Below, piece by piece: positions 22,448 through 29,872 of a stretch of DNA of 39,256 nt. The stretch is from Actinomycetota bacterium (lineage in GTDB: Bacteria > Actinomycetota > Acidimicrobiia > IMCC26256 > VFJJ01): positions 1 through 39,256 of the forward strand of contig VFJJ01000191.1 in the NCBI GenBank assembly GCA_009886115.1. The letters are read 5' to 3'. The notes below the pieces were generated by a model, which saw nothing but the letters and a program-made list of their open reading frames with translations, was not told the origin of the DNA and made no database searches. Made by a program: the position numbers and the translations under genes. The first letter of the stretch is position 1. Every line of letters starts with the position of its first letter.

Positions 22448-23521
22448 TCATCCCTCGGCGCGGCGCGGGCGCCGGAGGGCTCGGAGTCGCAGCTCCCGTC
22501 CCCCGGTGATGCCGCGGGGACGCACGAGGATCACGATCATCATGACCACGGCGATCGCGATGTTGCTCGAGCTGGCCGGCAGCGTGACGTCGATCCCGAC
22601 GACCGAGAGGCCCTTCTCGCCCTCGAACAACAGGGAGTTCAGGAGGCTCACGAAGAGGCCCCCGACGACCGCTCCCCAGAGGCTGTCGATCCCGCCCACG
22701 ACGAGCATCGCCAGGGTCAAGAACGTGAGCTCCAGGTACACCTGGTCGACGCTCACGCTGCCAAGCAGGTGCACGTAGACCGCACCGGCGAAGCCGGCGA
22801 CGGCGCCGCTCAGGGCGAAGGCGATGAGCCGTTCCTTGTACACGCCGATCCCGCTGCCCCTGGCGGCCGCGGGGTCTTCGCGTGACGCGCGGAGCCGGCG
22901 GCCCCATCGGCTGGCCTGGTACGCGTACGCGACGCCGATGCACACGAGCAGGGCGACGGTGGCCTGCGTCAGCCCGGTGGTCTGAGGGATCGACGGGATG
23001 GCCTTGGCGCCGGGGCCGACGCCGCTCCAGTTGCGCAGCACGTTGCGAGTGATGCCCAGGACGGCGAAGGTGGCGATCCCCGCGCCCAGCCCCGACAAGC
23101 GCACCAGCGCCGTCCCGACGACCAGCGCGAAGATCCCGCCGACCAGCGCGCCGAGAGCGAGCGATGCGACGTTGCCGAGATCGTTGTCGCGAATGAAGCC
23201 GAACAGCTCGGGGAACACCGTGGCCTTCTGTTGCGCGGGCATGCTCATGATCCCGGCGGCGAAGGCGCCCACGCCCACGAAGCTGACGTGCCCGAAGCTC
23301 ACGATGCCCGAGTTCCCGCTGAAGACCGAGAGACCGACGACCATGGCGGTCGTCACCAGCGCGGTGTGGAGTTGGAGCTGCACGCTGTCGCTGAAGGCGG
23401 ACGAGGCGACGCCAACGACGATCGTGAGCGCGACCGGCCCCGCCAGGGGTACGAGGTGCCGTCCGAGCACGAGCCTCGCGGGCCGACGACCGACGAGTGC
23501 GGTCGTCTCGGGCGCGCTCAC
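22448..23521 (-). CDS. livM: Branched-chain amino acid-type ABC transporter permease (LivM)
   Basis: A 357-residue polytopic membrane protein of the LivM group. Many hydrophobic segments are visible, with the family stretches GNSGIVSFGHVSFVGVGAFA, LRASREDPAAARGSGIGVY and LVVGGIDSLWGAVVGG, and the end VILVRPRGITGG. RASREDPAAA corresponds to the cytoplasmic coupling (EAA-like) loop. It is last in a minus-strand operon and starts at 23521, overlapping the livH stop (ATGA). In this transporter class substrates range from branched-chain amino acids to amides, urea and aromatic acids, so the CoA-rich context makes a carboxylate plausible. Confidence 0.92.
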   Translation of the reverse strand: MSAPETTALVGRRPARLVLGRHLVPLAGPVALTIVVGVASSAFSDSVQLQLHTALVTTAMVVGLSVFSGNSGIVSFGHVSFVGVGAFAAGIMSMPAQQKATVFPELFGFIRDNDLGNVASLALGALVGGIFALVVGTALVRLSGLGAGIATFAVLGITRNVLRNWSGVGPGAKAIPSIPQTTGLTQATVALLVCIGVAYAYQASRWGRRLRASREDPAAARGSGIGVYKERLIAFALSGAVAGFAGAVYVHLLGSVSVDQVYLELTFLTLAMLVVGGIDSLWGAVVGGLFVSLLNSLLFEGEKGLSVVGIDVTLPASSSNIAIAVVMMIVILVRPRGITGGRELRLRALRRPRRAEG

Positions 23522-24399
23522 AGCCGCGACGTCACGGTCTCGCGTTGGAACAGCCCACTCGGGCGCACGAGCAGCACGACGATCACGAGCCCGTAGAGCG
23601 CCGAGTCGAGGAAGACCCGCTGCCCCTTGGGTAACAGGCTGAACAGCATCGAGTTGGCGAAGCCGATGAAGAACCCGCCGAGGGTGGCCGAGCTGGGCTT
23701 GTCCATCCCGCCCACCACGACCCCGACGAGAGCGAGGATGGCGATCTGGAGCCCGAAGTCGGGGGTGACGACGGGGCGCTGCGGAGCGAACAACACCAGT
23801 GCGGCCGTGGCGAGCACCCCGGCGATGACGAACGCGCCGACGACGACGTGATTGGCCCGGACCCCCAGCGCCTGGGCGATGCGTTCGTCGCTGGCAGTGG
23901 CGCGCATCTGCAACCCGAGGTCGGTACGGTCGAGGAACAGCGTGACGGCGCCGAGCAGCACCCCACCCACGACGACCGCGGCGATCGTGAGGTACTTGAT
24001 CCGCAGCTCGCCGATCGTGAAGGCCTGGTTCAAGTCGGTGAACAGGTTCATGGTCTTGCCCTGGGCCGACCAGCGCTTCTGGGCGATGCTGCGGAGGAGG
24101 AAGCTCACCGCGAACGTCATCACCAGGGTCGTGGTGGGCGAGGCCCGTCGCAACGGACGCAAGGCCAGGCGCTCCATCAGCAACGCCACGGCGATCACCA
24201 CGGCCAGGGCCGTGAGCACCCTGAGGACGGCCGGCCAGCCGTTGGTCTCGTAGAGGGTGTACCCGCCGGCCATGAGGAGCTCACCGTGGGCCAGGTTCAC
24301 GATCCGCATCACGCCGAAGACGAGCCCGATGCCCAGGGCCACGAGCGCGTAGAGCGAACCCAGGGCGATGGCGTCGATCAGGTACTGGACGTACTTCAT
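23518..24399 (-). CDS. livH: Branched-chain amino acid-type ABC transporter permease (LivH)
   Basis: A 293-residue permease of the LivH group, with about eight hydrophobic segments. Typical stretches are YLIDAIALGSLYALVALGIG, FGVMRIVNLAHGELLMAGGY, LQMRATASDERIAQALG (coupling loop) and LALVGVVVGGMDKPSSATLG, and it ends VLLVRPSGLFQRETV. Its ATG overlaps the livF stop and its stop overlaps the livM ATG, both in ATGA form, so expression of the transporter subunits is tightly coupled. Together with LivM it forms the membrane channel. Confidence 0.93.
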   Translation of the reverse strand: MKYVQYLIDAIALGSLYALVALGIGLVFGVMRIVNLAHGELLMAGGYTLYETNGWPAVLRVLTALAVVIAVALLMERLALRPLRRASPTTTLVMTFAVSFLLRSIAQKRWSAQGKTMNLFTDLNQAFTIGELRIKYLTIAAVVVGGVLLGAVTLFLDRTDLGLQMRATASDERIAQALGVRANHVVVGAFVIAGVLATAALVLFAPQRPVVTPDFGLQIAILALVGVVVGGMDKPSSATLGGFFIGFANSMLFSLLPKGQRVFLDSALYGLVIVVLLVRPSGLFQRETVTSRL

Positions 24400-25214
24400 C
24401 GGCGCACCGGATCGTCGGCTGGTGTCCCCACCTTCGGCGTGCCTCCGGTCGGCGTGCCGGCACCGGCGACGGCGCGCGTGTCGGCGCCGAAGTACGCAGC
24501 GCGAAGCCGCTCGGCGTCGGTGGCATCGGCAGCGACGAGGCGGTCACGCACGACGCCGTCGGCGAGAACGTAGGTCCGGTCGGCGAAGGCGATGGCCCGC
24601 TGGGCCCGCTGTTCGACGAGCACGATCGTGCGACCCGACTCCCTGATGGCCGCCAGCGCGGCGAAGACGGTGTCGATGACGGTCGGGGCCAAGCCGAGCG
24701 ACGGCTCGTCGAGGAGCAGCACGTCGGGCTCGGCGACGATCGCCCTGGCGATGGCGAGCTGTTGCTGCTGGCCCCCTGAAAGCAGCCCGGCCGGCCGATC
24801 GAGGAAGGTCTTGACGATCGGGAACTGCTCGAAGACCGCGTCGAGCGCTTCGGCGGCACCGGTCCTGGACCGACGGGCGACCATCCCGAGCCGCAGGTTC
24901 TCGTGGACGGTGAGGTCGGCGAAGATCTGACGGCCCTCGGGAACCAGGGCGATTCCCCGCCGAGCGACCTCGTCGGACGAACGCTTGCGGAGCGACTCAC
25001 CGTCGAGGCGCACGTCGCCCGCCGACCAGGCGACCATCCGCATGACCGCCGAGAGGACGGTGGTCTTGCCCGCGCCGTTGGGGCCGACGATGGCCACGAC
25101 CTCACCGGCCGCCACGGTCAGAGAGAGCTCGCGTACGGCCGGCACCGACCCGTAGCGCACGCTCAGGCAGTCGATCTCGAGGATGGGTCGTGTCGCCTGG
25201 ACGCTCACCGACAC
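24396..25214 (-). CDS. livF: Branched-chain amino acid-type ABC transporter ATP-binding protein (LivF)
   Basis: A 272-residue ATPase of the LivF type. Walker A is GPNGAGKTT at 44-52, the signature is LLSGGQQQQLAIARAI and Walker B is LLLDEPSLGLAP; VPEGRQIFADLTVHENL is specific to LivF. The C-terminal 35 residues (GAGTPTGGTPKVGTPADD) form an unusual Gly/Thr/Pro repeat beyond the usual end. The start is GTG at 25214, 4 bases after the livG stop; a second GTG at 25208 is an alternative. It pairs with LivG to drive transport. Confidence 0.93.
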   Translation of the reverse strand: MSVSVQATRPILEIDCLSVRYGSVPAVRELSLTVAAGEVVAIVGPNGAGKTTVLSAVMRMVAWSAGDVRLDGESLRKRSSDEVARRGIALVPEGRQIFADLTVHENLRLGMVARRSRTGAAEALDAVFEQFPIVKTFLDRPAGLLSGGQQQQLAIARAIVAEPDVLLLDEPSLGLAPTVIDTVFAALAAIRESGRTIVLVEQRAQRAIAFADRTYVLADGVVRDRLVAADATDAERLRAAYFGADTRAVAGAGTPTGGTPKVGTPADDPVRR

Positions 25215-25218
25215 CCGC

Positions 25219-25971
25219 TCACGAGACGCCGATCCCGGTGACGTCGAGCACGCCCAGGTAGGCCTCGGCCACGGCTGGATGGGCGCGGATCTCGTCGGGT
25301 GTCCCCTCGGCCAGGGTCTGGCCCTGGTCGAGCACGTGGATGCGATCGCACACCCCCAGCACCAGGGCCACGTTGTGATCGATCAGCACCACGCCCGCGG
25401 AGCGCTCGTCGCGTACCAGCCGGATCGCCGCGGCGAACCCGCCGATCTCCTCCTCGTTGAGCCCGGCCGCGGGCTCGTCGAGGAACACGAACGTGGGCGA
25501 CGTGGCCAGCGCTCGGGCCACACCCAGGAGGCGCTCGTCGCCGTGGGAGAGCGATGCGGCGTCACGTCGGGCCTGCGCGGCGATGCCCACCAGCTCGAGG
25601 AGCTCGGTGCCCCGCTGGCGTGCGGTCCGGGCCGAGGCACCCACCCCGAGGGCGGCGACCTCCACGTTCTCCTGCACCGACAACGCCCCGAAGGTGTGGC
25701 CGTGCTGGAAGGTCCGGGCCAGCCCGGCTCTGACCCGCCGGTGCGCCGGCCAGGTGGTGATGTCGACGTCGTCGAGGAGAACACTCCCCGCTGTGGGACG
25801 GTCGAAGCCCGTCACCAGGTTCACGAAGGTCGACTTGCCGGCCCCGTTGGGCCCGATGAGGCCGACGACCTCGTGGCGGTGCACCGTGAGGTCGATGCCG
25901 TCGAGCGCCCGGACCCCTGCGTAGGAGCGGCTGAGGGCCGTCGCACGCAGCGATCCGTTGCGCTCGTTCAT
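25219..25971 (-). CDS. livG: Branched-chain amino acid-type ABC transporter ATP-binding protein (LivG)
   Basis: A 250-residue ATPase with Walker A GPNGAGKST at 40-48, ARTFQHGHTFGALSVQENV typical of LivG, the signature SLSHGDERLLGVARALA (a Gly-Asp variant of LSGGQ that is normal for LivG) and Walker B FVFLDEPAAGLNEEE. I chose the ATG at 25971 (MNERNGSLRATALSRSYAG), because the sequence further upstream (to 26076) overlaps livK and is not family-like. The gene lies 64 bases behind the livK stop, a gap that could hold a partial terminator that lowers expression relative to the binding protein. Confidence 0.92.
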   Translation of the reverse strand: MNERNGSLRATALSRSYAGVRALDGIDLTVHRHEVVGLIGPNGAGKSTFVNLVTGFDRPTAGSVLLDDVDITTWPAHRRVRAGLARTFQHGHTFGALSVQENVEVAALGVGASARTARQRGTELLELVGIAAQARRDAASLSHGDERLLGVARALATSPTFVFLDEPAAGLNEEEIGGFAAAIRLVRDERSAGVVLIDHNVALVLGVCDRIHVLDQGQTLAEGTPDEIRAHPAVAEAYLGVLDVTGIGVS

Positions 25972-26035
25972 GATCGGCCGGAGTCCCGGGATTCGAGGGC
26001 CGTCACCACGCGTCCTGTCACCCGCCGGGATCCGG

Positions 26036-27307
26036 TCAGGAGATGACCGCGGGTGACGTGGCGGCCAGCAGCTCACCGAACGTGGCCACCCCGTCCTGGA
26101 AGGTCATCATGCGGTACTCACGCCCGAAGACCGTGTGGAGCTCGGGCGAGAAGCTGATGTTGCCCGAGATGGTCGGCAGCCCCGAGAAGCTCTCGAACTC
26201 GGCGGCCAAGGCGGCACCGTCGGTGGAGCCGGCCGCCTCGATCGCGGCCACGATGGCCTCGATGGCCGCAGCGCCGGTCACGAAGCCGCCGGTCGCCGGG
26301 GCCGAGCCTGCGTCCTCCATGGCCGCGATGAGCCCGTTCATCTCGGCGCTCGGATCGTCGCCGAACACCGATGCGTACGTGCTGAACGTGAAGTCGCTCA
26401 GGCCCTCGGGGATCCAGAAGTTCCCGTCGCCCGACCACGGGCTGAAGATCGGGGTGTCGATGCCGGCGTCGCGGATGCCGCCCACGGCGATGCTGATGTC
26501 GGGCGGGAACGTGCACAGGGCGATCACGTCGGCCTCGCCGGCTTGCGACACGGCAGTGGCCAGGTTGTTGACCGAACCGTCGAACGACGCGAAGCCCTCC
26601 TCGGCGATGACTTCGCCGCCGAGCTCCTCGAAGCGGGCGGTGAACGCCTGACAGACGTTCTGGAAGTACACGAGCAGGTTGTCGGGCACGACGATGGCGC
26701 TCGAGTGACCCTGGGCGATCGCGTACTCGGCCAACACCGCGCCCTCGTCCTGCGCGAGGTTGCCGATGCTGAAGGCGAGACGACCGGGCTCACCGAAACG
26801 CGACGGGCCCATCTGGTCGGTGCCGATGCACGGCGCGATCGTGAGGAGCCCGGCGCTGATGCCCTCCTGGATGGCCGGAGTGGCGAAGTCGACGTCGCAG
26901 GTGGTGAGCAGCACGTCGGCACCACCCTGGATGAGATCGAGCGCGGCGGCCTTGGTCTCGGCCGGATCGAGCGCGGTGTCGACGAACCGCAGCTCGAGCT
27001 GGCGCCCGAGCACGCCTCCTGCGGCGTTGACCGTGTCGACGGTGATCTGAGCTGCGGCCAGGGCCGGGCCGTCGAACGGCGCCATGTTCCCCGTGAGGTC
27101 GATGGCCGCGCCGATCACGATGGGATCGGTGCTGGCGGCCGCGGTGGCCGAGGTGTCGGTGGCGCCTGAGGCCGCCGTGGTCGCCGAGGTCGCTGACGTG
27201 TCAGCCTCGCCACCGGTGGCGTCATCGTCGTCGTCGCCGCAGGCCGCGGCGAACAACGCCACGACGCCGACCGCCGCGATGAGTCGAACAAGAGCTCTCC
27301 TGCGCAT
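26036..27307 (-). CDS. ABC transporter substrate-binding lipoprotein (LivK/Peripla_BP_6)
   Basis: A 423-residue extracytoplasmic binding protein. The N terminus MRRRALVRL plus a hydrophobic stretch ends in the lipobox-like LFAAAC with Cys23 as the lipidated residue. An Asp run and a Ser/Thr/Ala-rich linker (to about 58) precede the binding domain, which starts DPIVIGAAIDLTGNMAPFDG and contains VNAAGGVLGRQLELRFVDTA and ADVIALCTFPPDISIAVGGI. This is the high-affinity receptor of the Liv-type transporter encoded behind it. Ligand specificity is not readable; the family binds amino acids, amides or aromatic acids. AAGGAAAGGG lies ahead of the ATG at 27307; an upstream extension to 27466 lacks a signal peptide. 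Confidence 0.92.
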   Translation of the reverse strand: MRRRALVRLIAAVGVVALFAAACGDDDDDATGGEADTSATSATTAASGATDTSATAAASTDPIVIGAAIDLTGNMAPFDGPALAAAQITVDTVNAAGGVLGRQLELRFVDTALDPAETKAAALDLIQGGADVLLTTCDVDFATPAIQEGISAGLLTIAPCIGTDQMGPSRFGEPGRLAFSIGNLAQDEGAVLAEYAIAQGHSSAIVVPDNLLVYFQNVCQAFTARFEELGGEVIAEEGFASFDGSVNNLATAVSQAGEADVIALCTFPPDISIAVGGIRDAGIDTPIFSPWSGDGNFWIPEGLSDFTFSTYASVFGDDPSAEMNGLIAAMEDAGSAPATGGFVTGAAAIEAIVAAIEAAGSTDGAALAAEFESFSGLPTISGNISFSPELHTVFGREYRMMTFQDGVATFGELLAATSPAVIS

Positions 27308-27470
27308 GGTGTCCCTTTCCTTTGACGGCTCAGCCGCCACCAGGCGGGGGTCTACGCGCCTCTCGACGAGTCGACGCCCCGCTCGTGCCCCCTGTGCCAC
27401 CGGCGCTCCCCCGGCCGGTGCAGCCCGAGCAGTATGGCAAAGCCGGACCCGGCTCGGACAGTTCAAGACC

Positions 27471-27506
27471 GCGGGTCGACTGCGGGTCGACCGCGTGTCG
27501 ACTGCG
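27471..27506. repeat. 11-bp tandem repeat, three and a third units
   Basis: GCGGGTCGACT, GCGGGTCGACC, GCGTGTCGACT and GCG lie end to end in the divergent promoter region. The one-helical-turn period would place each GTCGAC core (a palindrome in itself) on the same face of the DNA, as expected for a regulator array. Confidence 0.8.
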
Positions 27507-27553
27507 TTCTCAGCACCCCCGCCGTCACGCCCCGCGGCTCGGTCGTCACCGGT

Positions 27554-27565
27554 CCGAGATCTCGG
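27554..27565. promoter_or_regulatory. 12-bp perfect palindrome, possible operator
   Basis: CCGAGATCTCGG is a perfect palindrome, 67 bases ahead of the LLM-class start and about 35 bases ahead of the TACCGT element. It could be a repressor or activator site. Confidence 0.3.
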
Positions 27566-27599
27566 GCTGCGAGGCGAGCGTGGCTGTCGGCGAGGCAGC

Positions 27600-27605
27600 T
27601 ACCGT
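27600..27605 (+). promoter_or_regulatory. Possible -10 element (TACCGT)
   Basis: TACCGT matches TANNNT. Starting about 7 bases later, the transcript would have a leader of about 20 bases with GGGGGAACG as the ribosome binding site for the ATG at 27633. Confidence 0.35.
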
Positions 27606-27632
27606 TCCGTGCCGCTCACCACCGGGGGAACG

Positions 27633-28349
27633 ATGAACTGGCCGGCCAACCGGATGCGCAACGACAACCCGCTCAAGCTCGGCATCTTCTCGCCGAACTG
27701 CTCGGGCGGGATGGCCGTCACGACGGTGCCCGAACGATGGGACCCGAGCTGGGACAACAACGCCGCCCTGGCCGTGATGGCCGACGGCTACGGCATCGAG
27801 TTCCTGCTCCCGATCGCCCGGTGGCGGGGCTACGGCGGTGAGACCAACTTCCAGGGCACGACCCTCGAGACCATGACCTGGTGCGCTGGCCTCCTGGCCC
27901 TCACCAAGGGGATCACCGTCTTCTGCACGGCGCACACGTCGTTCCACCATCCGCTGGTTGCCGCCAAGATGCTCTCCACCGTCGATCAGATCAGCCACGG
28001 GCGGCTCGGGCTCAACGTGGTCTGCGGTTGGAACCAGCCCGAGTACGAGATGATGGGCAAGGACCTCCCCGATTCGCACGACGACCGGTACGACTACGGC
28101 CAGGAGTGGCTCGACGTCATCGAGAAGGTGTGGACCTCCGACGCCGAGTTCGCCGCCGGCCACGGCGTCTACCCGCTCGTCGGCGATCCCGACCACATCG
28201 CGTCCGAGCTGGAACGGGTGCACCGGGCCGGCTTCGACGGCACGACCATCAGCTTCGTCGACTACCTGGCCGAGCTGCCGTACTTCGCCGAGGAGGTCAT
28301 TCCCCGCCTCGAGGCCAAGGGTCTCCGGTCGCCGGTTCCGTCCGCGTAG
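27633..28349 (+). CDS. LLM-class flavin-dependent monooxygenase with a missing middle part
   Basis: Only 238 residues, where RutA/SfnG-like members of this family have about 350-380. The N-terminal two thirds are typical: LGIFSPNCSGGMAVT, IARWRGYGGETNFQGTTLET, STVDQISHGRLGLNVVCGWN, PEYEMMGKDL and DVIEKVWTSDAEF. Right after this the sequence jumps to GVYPLVGDPDHIASELERVH, which resembles the C-terminal region (GD-x-xx-IA near the end of the barrel), and ends FAEEVIPRLEAKGLRSP. About 110-140 residues, including barrel strands that hold the flavin phosphate, are absent without a frameshift, so an in-frame deletion near 28147-28170 is likely. Activity is doubtful. GGGGGA precedes the ATG. Confidence 0.8.
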   Translation: MNWPANRMRNDNPLKLGIFSPNCSGGMAVTTVPERWDPSWDNNAALAVMADGYGIEFLLPIARWRGYGGETNFQGTTLETMTWCAGLLALTKGITVFCTAHTSFHHPLVAAKMLSTVDQISHGRLGLNVVCGWNQPEYEMMGKDLPDSHDDRYDYGQEWLDVIEKVWTSDAEFAAGHGVYPLVGDPDHIASELERVHRAGFDGTTISFVDYLAELPYFAEEVIPRLEAKGLRSPVPSA

Positions 28350-28396
28350 GCCGCACCGTCCCCCGAGCGCTCGATCATCGAGAGGGAGGGCTGGCG

Positions 28397-29839
28397 ATGC
28401 GGCAGCTCAACGCTCAGGACGACCGTTGGCGCTGCCTCGAGTCGGCGACCACGCCGTTCCAGATCGGGGCGCTCCTGCGCTTCACCGCCGACGCCGACGG
28501 TGCTGGGCGCGGTGTTGGGCGCGGCGCTGAGGGGTTCCACGACGCGGTCACGGCCCACATCGCGGGGCGTATCGCCTCCACCGGGGCGCTCGTGAGGCAT
28601 CAGCCCGCCCCCTTCGGATTCGACGCCGGGCTCTGGCTCGACATCGGGTCGATCGACCTCGCTCGCCATCTTCGGCGTTTCGACACCGTCGAGCCGTTGA
28701 CCCGCGCCCAGGTCCACGTCATGCTCGCCGATGCCGTGATGGAACCGCTCGATCCCCGAGGGGCTCCGGTGCGGATGGTCGTGCTCGATCGCCTCGACGA
28801 CGGTTCGGTGGCGCTCGTGCTCCAGATCCACCACTCGCTGACCGACGGGATCGGCTTCCAGGCCATCGTCGAGGCGCTCACCGACGATGCGCCGTCCGTG
28901 ACTCCCGGTTCCGCTCCCCGTCTGATTCCCGATGCGACGTCCGGTGTGAATCCACGGGCGAGCCGTCTCGACGCCGGTCGTCGTGGCGACGAGCGACCAC
29001 CGATCGCCCCGTGGTGGCTCGCCCGCTCGTCGGCCCGATTCGCCCACGAGGCCTGGGTACGCCGGCGGGGGAGTGCTGATCGGGAGCGCGCTCGCGACGA
29101 GCTGGCCGCGCTTCGATTGGACCCCGCTGCCAAGCGGGCCAGGACACCCGACCTGGGCCCCCTCTCGACGCCCAGCTCCGACCGGCGGTCCTACGACACG
29201 TCGTCGCTTGCGCTCGACGAGGTCCGGGCGGTGGGCCGGGCGCTCGATGGCACCGTCAACGACGTGGTGCTCGCGGTATGTGGCGGCGCGTTGCGCATGC
29301 TGCTGGCCGACGTCGGGCTCCTCGACGCCCTCGGCGATTCGCCTGTGGTGGCAATGGTTCCCCGGAGCCGACGCCGACCCGAGCACGGACCGCTCGGGAA
29401 CCACCTCGGCCTGCTCCTGCCCCATCTGGGTACGCACATCGCCGATCCGTGCGAGCGATTGGGGGCGGTGAAGGCATCCATGCGCGCCGAGATCGCCCGG
29501 GCCGAGATCAACGATCGTCTCGTGCCGCCCGACGACCGTCCCTTCGGTGCCCGACGCCGCCGCACGACCGAGGAACAGGCGACGACGGCGGGGAACGTGT
29601 CGATCTCGAACGTCCCGGGACCGTCCGCACCTCGCTTCCTCGGCGAGTATCGGCTGATCGCCAACCACCCGATGCCGACGCTCCCGGCGACCCAGTTCCT
29701 CAACGTCACGCTTCGGCGCTACGGGAACGCGCTCGACCTCGGGATCATGGTCGACGCGGCCAAGGTCGCCTCGGCCCAGACGATCACGGGCCTGATCGAG
29801 GCGTCGTTCGACGAGCTGGTCGCTTCGGCCCGCCCATGA
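28397..29839 (+). CDS. Wax ester synthase/diacylglycerol acyltransferase (WS/DGAT) family
   Basis: A 480-residue acyltransferase of the WS/DGAT family, which makes wax esters or triacylglycerol from acyl-CoA. The catalytic motif HHxxxDG is HHSLTDG at 145-151. The start MRQLNAQDDRW corresponds to the family's LSxxDxxF region. VNDVVLAVCGGALR, NHLGLLLPHLG and ISNVPGPSAPRFLGEYRL are the C-terminal landmarks. It differs from many family members in its short N terminus and in two low-complexity loops. GAGGGAGGG precedes the ATG at 28397. It sits 47 bases behind the shortened monooxygenase and 33 bases ahead of an acyl-CoA ligase that could supply its acyl-CoA. Confidence 0.9.
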   Translation: MRQLNAQDDRWRCLESATTPFQIGALLRFTADADGAGRGVGRGAEGFHDAVTAHIAGRIASTGALVRHQPAPFGFDAGLWLDIGSIDLARHLRRFDTVEPLTRAQVHVMLADAVMEPLDPRGAPVRMVVLDRLDDGSVALVLQIHHSLTDGIGFQAIVEALTDDAPSVTPGSAPRLIPDATSGVNPRASRLDAGRRGDERPPIAPWWLARSSARFAHEAWVRRRGSADRERARDELAALRLDPAAKRARTPDLGPLSTPSSDRRSYDTSSLALDEVRAVGRALDGTVNDVVLAVCGGALRMLLADVGLLDALGDSPVVAMVPRSRRRPEHGPLGNHLGLLLPHLGTHIADPCERLGAVKASMRAEIARAEINDRLVPPDDRPFGARRRRTTEEQATTAGNVSISNVPGPSAPRFLGEYRLIANHPMPTLPATQFLNVTLRRYGNALDLGIMVDAAKVASAQTITGLIEASFDELVASARP

Positions 29840-29872
29840 GCACGAGACTCACGCAACGAACAAGGAGACGTG

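Larger units (their letters stand above)
27308..27632. other. Divergent 325-base intergenic region between the Liv operon and the LLM-class gene
   Basis: No gene is seen. The stretch holds the promoters of the minus-strand Liv operon and the plus-strand monooxygenase gene. Contents from left to right: a minus-strand CATACTGC box at 27429-27436, also found ahead of the SDR start at 32194 (32277-32284) and possibly a -10 region; an 11-bp repeat at 27471-27506; the palindrome CCGAGATCTCGG at 27554-27565; and a TACCGT -10 candidate at 27600-27605. Confidence 0.5.

Noticed and set aside
22427-22471. Inverted repeat CGCCCGCG / CGCGGGCG as terminator between the amidohydrolase and livM
   Set aside because: One arm lies inside the livM coding sequence and the loop is 29 bases; simple GC sequence gives such matches often.
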